A stretch of DNA of 64,000 nt from 55-13 sp037190145 (GTDB lineage Bacteria; Armatimonadota; Fimbriimonadia; Fimbriimonadales; Fimbriimonadaceae), in the NCBI GenBank assembly GCA_037190145.1, contig JBBCJU010000008.1:372001-436000 (forward strand), read 5' to 3'. Below the pieces are notes generated by a model. That model was not told the origin of the DNA. It worked only from the letters and a program-made list of their open reading frames with translations, and did not search any database. The translations under genes were made by a program, and so were the position numbers. Positions 62,378-64,000 of the stretch are shown piece by piece; position 1 is the first letter of the stretch, and the number at the start of each line of letters is the position of its first letter.

Positions 62378-64000
62378 ATGAAGGTCACAACTCGACCGTC
62401 GTCTGCGGGGAAGGGGCGAGCCGTTGCTCAGGCACCCTCGCACCGTGGGCCCGATATCTTAGGCGTGGTTCTGATCGCGCTGGGCATAGTTACCCTCATA
62501 GCGCTTCTTATCTCGAATACGGGATTGCTAGGCGTTGCCTTGAGCGGCTTCTTTATTACCGTGTTCGGAAAAGCCGCGTGGGTTATGCCGGTGTTTCTCA
62601 CCATCCTAGGCGCGGGCTATATTTCCGGCAAAAAGTCGATAGGGATTACCAGCCTCACTTGGGGCCTCAGTTTAATCTTTTTATCGGTTGTTGGCATCAT
62701 TGCTCAAACTGGGCCAAATCATGATTACTTTGACCCGAGCGCGATCACCTCTTCGGGGGGCTATGTTGGCGCGATCGTGGGTTGGATTTTTGGTTCCCTT
62801 TTTGGACAGGCAAAATTAGTGGGCTTAGTGGCCCTTGGGTTAGTTGGGTTGGTGCTCAGCGTCAATACTCCAATTCGAGTGATGTTGGAATCCACTCGAA
62901 ACAAGGCCGTTGATATCAAGAACAAGACCCTTACTCGTGGTGCTACCCAGAAAGAAACCAAGATCGCAAAGCGCGCCCTGGTTCAGATGGATGATGAGAA
63001 GTCTGCTCGTATGCGCCGCATGCCTGTCTTTGACGATGCTCCTGCGACACCGGCTGAAGAGCCAAAGGCAGAAAAAGTTCGTCGGATGCCGGTTTTCCGA
63101 GATGCGGCTAAGGTCGAGGCGGTTAAAGATGCGCCAGACCTTAACATCACTACTCCTAAGGAGGGTTACCAACTTCCTCCACTAGCTTTGCTCACCGAAA
63201 ACAATAGCAAACCAAAGCGAAGCCAGACGGAGATGCAGAAGAACATCGAAACGCTTGAGGGAACCCTTGAGCAGTTTGGTATTGATGCCAATGTTGTGGA
63301 AGTAGCCACGGGGCCAACCGTAACGCGATATGAGATTCAGCTTGGCCCAGGAATCCGAGTGGCGAGGATCTCTGCCCTGGCTGATAACATTGCTTTGGAC
63401 CTTGCCGCGTCTCACGTACGGGTGGAAGCTCCGATTCCTGGCAAGTCTGCAATTGGTGTGGAAGTTCCGAATGCCCAGGCGACTCCGGTTTTCCTTCGTG
63501 AGTTAGCGGAGGCAAAGGAGTTTGCGGAGAGTCCCTCCAAGTTGCTGGTGGCGCTTGGACAGGACGTGAGCGGCACGAACAAGTATGCCGACTTGACCAA
63601 GATGCCTCACCTCCTTATCTGCGGAGCGACTAACTCTGGAAAGTCGATTGGTTTGGCAACATTGATTACCTCCCTGCTTATGCGGAATACACCCAAGGAT
63701 GTACGGATGGTAATGATCGACCCTAAGAGGGTTGAACTGACTTTGTTTGACCGCATTCCCCACCTCATGTGTCCCGTTATTAAGGATGTAAAGGAAGCTC
63801 CGGGAGTTTTGAGGGCGGTCTGGCGAGAGATGGATCGCCGCTATGACCTTCTGAGCGAAAAGGGTGTTCGCAATATTCAAGGCTGGAACGAGCAGGCGAG
63901 CTTCCAAGATAAATTGCCTTACATCGTGGTGGTCATCGATGAGCTTGCAGACCTGATGATTCAGGCCGCTGCGGAAGTTGAAACTTCGATTGTACGCTTA
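62378..64000 (+). CDS. ftsK: FtsK/SpoIIIE-type DNA translocase (3' truncated by window end)
   Basis: A membrane-anchored motor that moves DNA during chromosome segregation at division. Four hydrophobic helices lie within the first 170 residues (GPDILGVVLIALGIVTLIAL to KLVGLVALGLVGLVLSV). A charged linker holds two copies of RRMPVF(D/R)DA. The motor has EQFGIDANVVEVATGPTVTRYEIQLGPG, Walker A GATNSGKS (GATGSGKS is usual) and Walker B VVVIDELADLM. The frame runs off the right edge, so the C-terminal gamma domain is not visible. I start at ATG 62378; an in-frame ATG at 62348 is possible. The overlapping short frame from 62344 is a shadow. Confidence 0.92.
   Translation, partial: MKVTTRPSSAGKGRAVAQAPSHRGPDILGVVLIALGIVTLIALLISNTGLLGVALSGFFITVFGKAAWVMPVFLTILGAGYISGKKSIGITSLTWGLSLIFLSVVGIIAQTGPNHDYFDPSAITSSGGYVGAIVGWIFGSLFGQAKLVGLVALGLVGLVLSVNTPIRVMLESTRNKAVDIKNKTLTRGATQKETKIAKRALVQMDDEKSARMRRMPVFDDAPATPAEEPKAEKVRRMPVFRDAAKVEAVKDAPDLNITTPKEGYQLPPLALLTENNSKPKRSQTEMQKNIETLEGTLEQFGIDANVVEVATGPTVTRYEIQLGPGIRVARISALADNIALDLAASHVRVEAPIPGKSAIGVEVPNAQATPVFLRELAEAKEFAESPSKLLVALGQDVSGTNKYADLTKMPHLLICGATNSGKSIGLATLITSLLMRNTPKDVRMVMIDPKRVELTLFDRIPHLMCPVIKDVKEAPGVLRAVWREMDRRYDLLSEKGVRNIQGWNEQASFQDKLPYIVVVIDELADLMIQAAAEVETSIVRL

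Noticed and set aside
62344..62724. 126-residue open frame at the start of the ftsK region
   Set aside because: It is a shadow of the ftsK frame, which has clear membrane helices and continues into the motor domain.

Overview
The window is one 64 kb piece of a bacterial chromosome, cut at both ends (a transporter truncated at base 1 and an ftsK-like gene running off base 64000). It is gene-dense housekeeping and envelope DNA with no insertion sequence, prophage, CRISPR array or rRNA. The mix suggests the phylum Armatimonadota, probably near Fimbriimonas: a type IV prepilin-like protein of the FTLIELLVVIAIIAILAAILFPVFAQAKEAA-type architecture paired with a small lipoprotein, a UPF0182 protein, many exported proteins with no recognisable family, and frequent GTG/TTG starts. 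This placement is inference from gene content; no rRNA is present to test it.

Layout. 1-4.8 kb: 3' half of an RND efflux pump, an A+T-rich P1B-4 metal ATPase, and an ECF sigma/anti-sigma pair. 4.9-12 kb: a tRNA-Trp on the minus strand, then a tight plus-strand operon (BtuF-like lipoprotein, mtnP, an exported HEAT-repeat protein, rpiB, an inactive S41-like protein, an active S41 protease). 12-15.5 kb, minus strand: two Opp/Dpp-type permeases, a secreted cyclophilin, a GYF/TM2 protein. 15.6-18.6 kb: gltX-hisD. 18.6-19.7 kb, minus: prepilin plus lipoprotein. 20-24.3 kb: a hydroxyacid dehydrogenase coupled to a nucleoside-type ABC transporter. 24.3-33.7 kb: an LCP cell-wall protein, HD nucleotidase, OsmC, GNAT, then an A+T-rich patch with a secreted metallopeptidase and a beta-lactamase-like hydrolase, and several exported proteins of unknown role. 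33.8-36.7 kb: gnd-zwf (pentose phosphate pathway). 37-43.3 kb: an exported esterase, fpg, and a DUF4230/UPF0182 pair. 43.5-47 kb: a GH1 glucosidase followed by tyrA-aroA. 47-54 kb: an S41B protease, a trehalase-fold glycosidase and a YfhO-type membrane protein. 54.2-56.5 kb: two tandem ClpS-like adaptors and minus-strand exported/TPR proteins. 56.5-60 kb, minus: tilS-ftsH. 60-64 kb: mgtE behind a long leader, an exported protein and the ftsK-like translocase.

Common threads. Proteolysis and quality control recur: an S41 pair, another S41, FtsH, two ClpS-like adaptors and cyclophilin. Central carbon genes (rpiB, gnd, zwf) serve the pentose phosphate pathway, and tyrA-aroA-hisD serve aromatic amino acid and histidine synthesis. 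Neighbouring genes are often translationally coupled: I count twelve 4-base stop/start overlaps, seven GTGA and five TTGA, none ATGA.

The points most worth a second look are: the prepilin gene whose only sensible start is ACG; the tandem ClpS-like proteins with altered N-degron pockets; the dead/active S41 protease pair; a formamidopyrimidine-DNA glycosylase without zinc-finger cysteines; a Cys-rich insert in the metal ATPase; and a long, structured leader ahead of mgtE that I could not assign to a known riboswitch.
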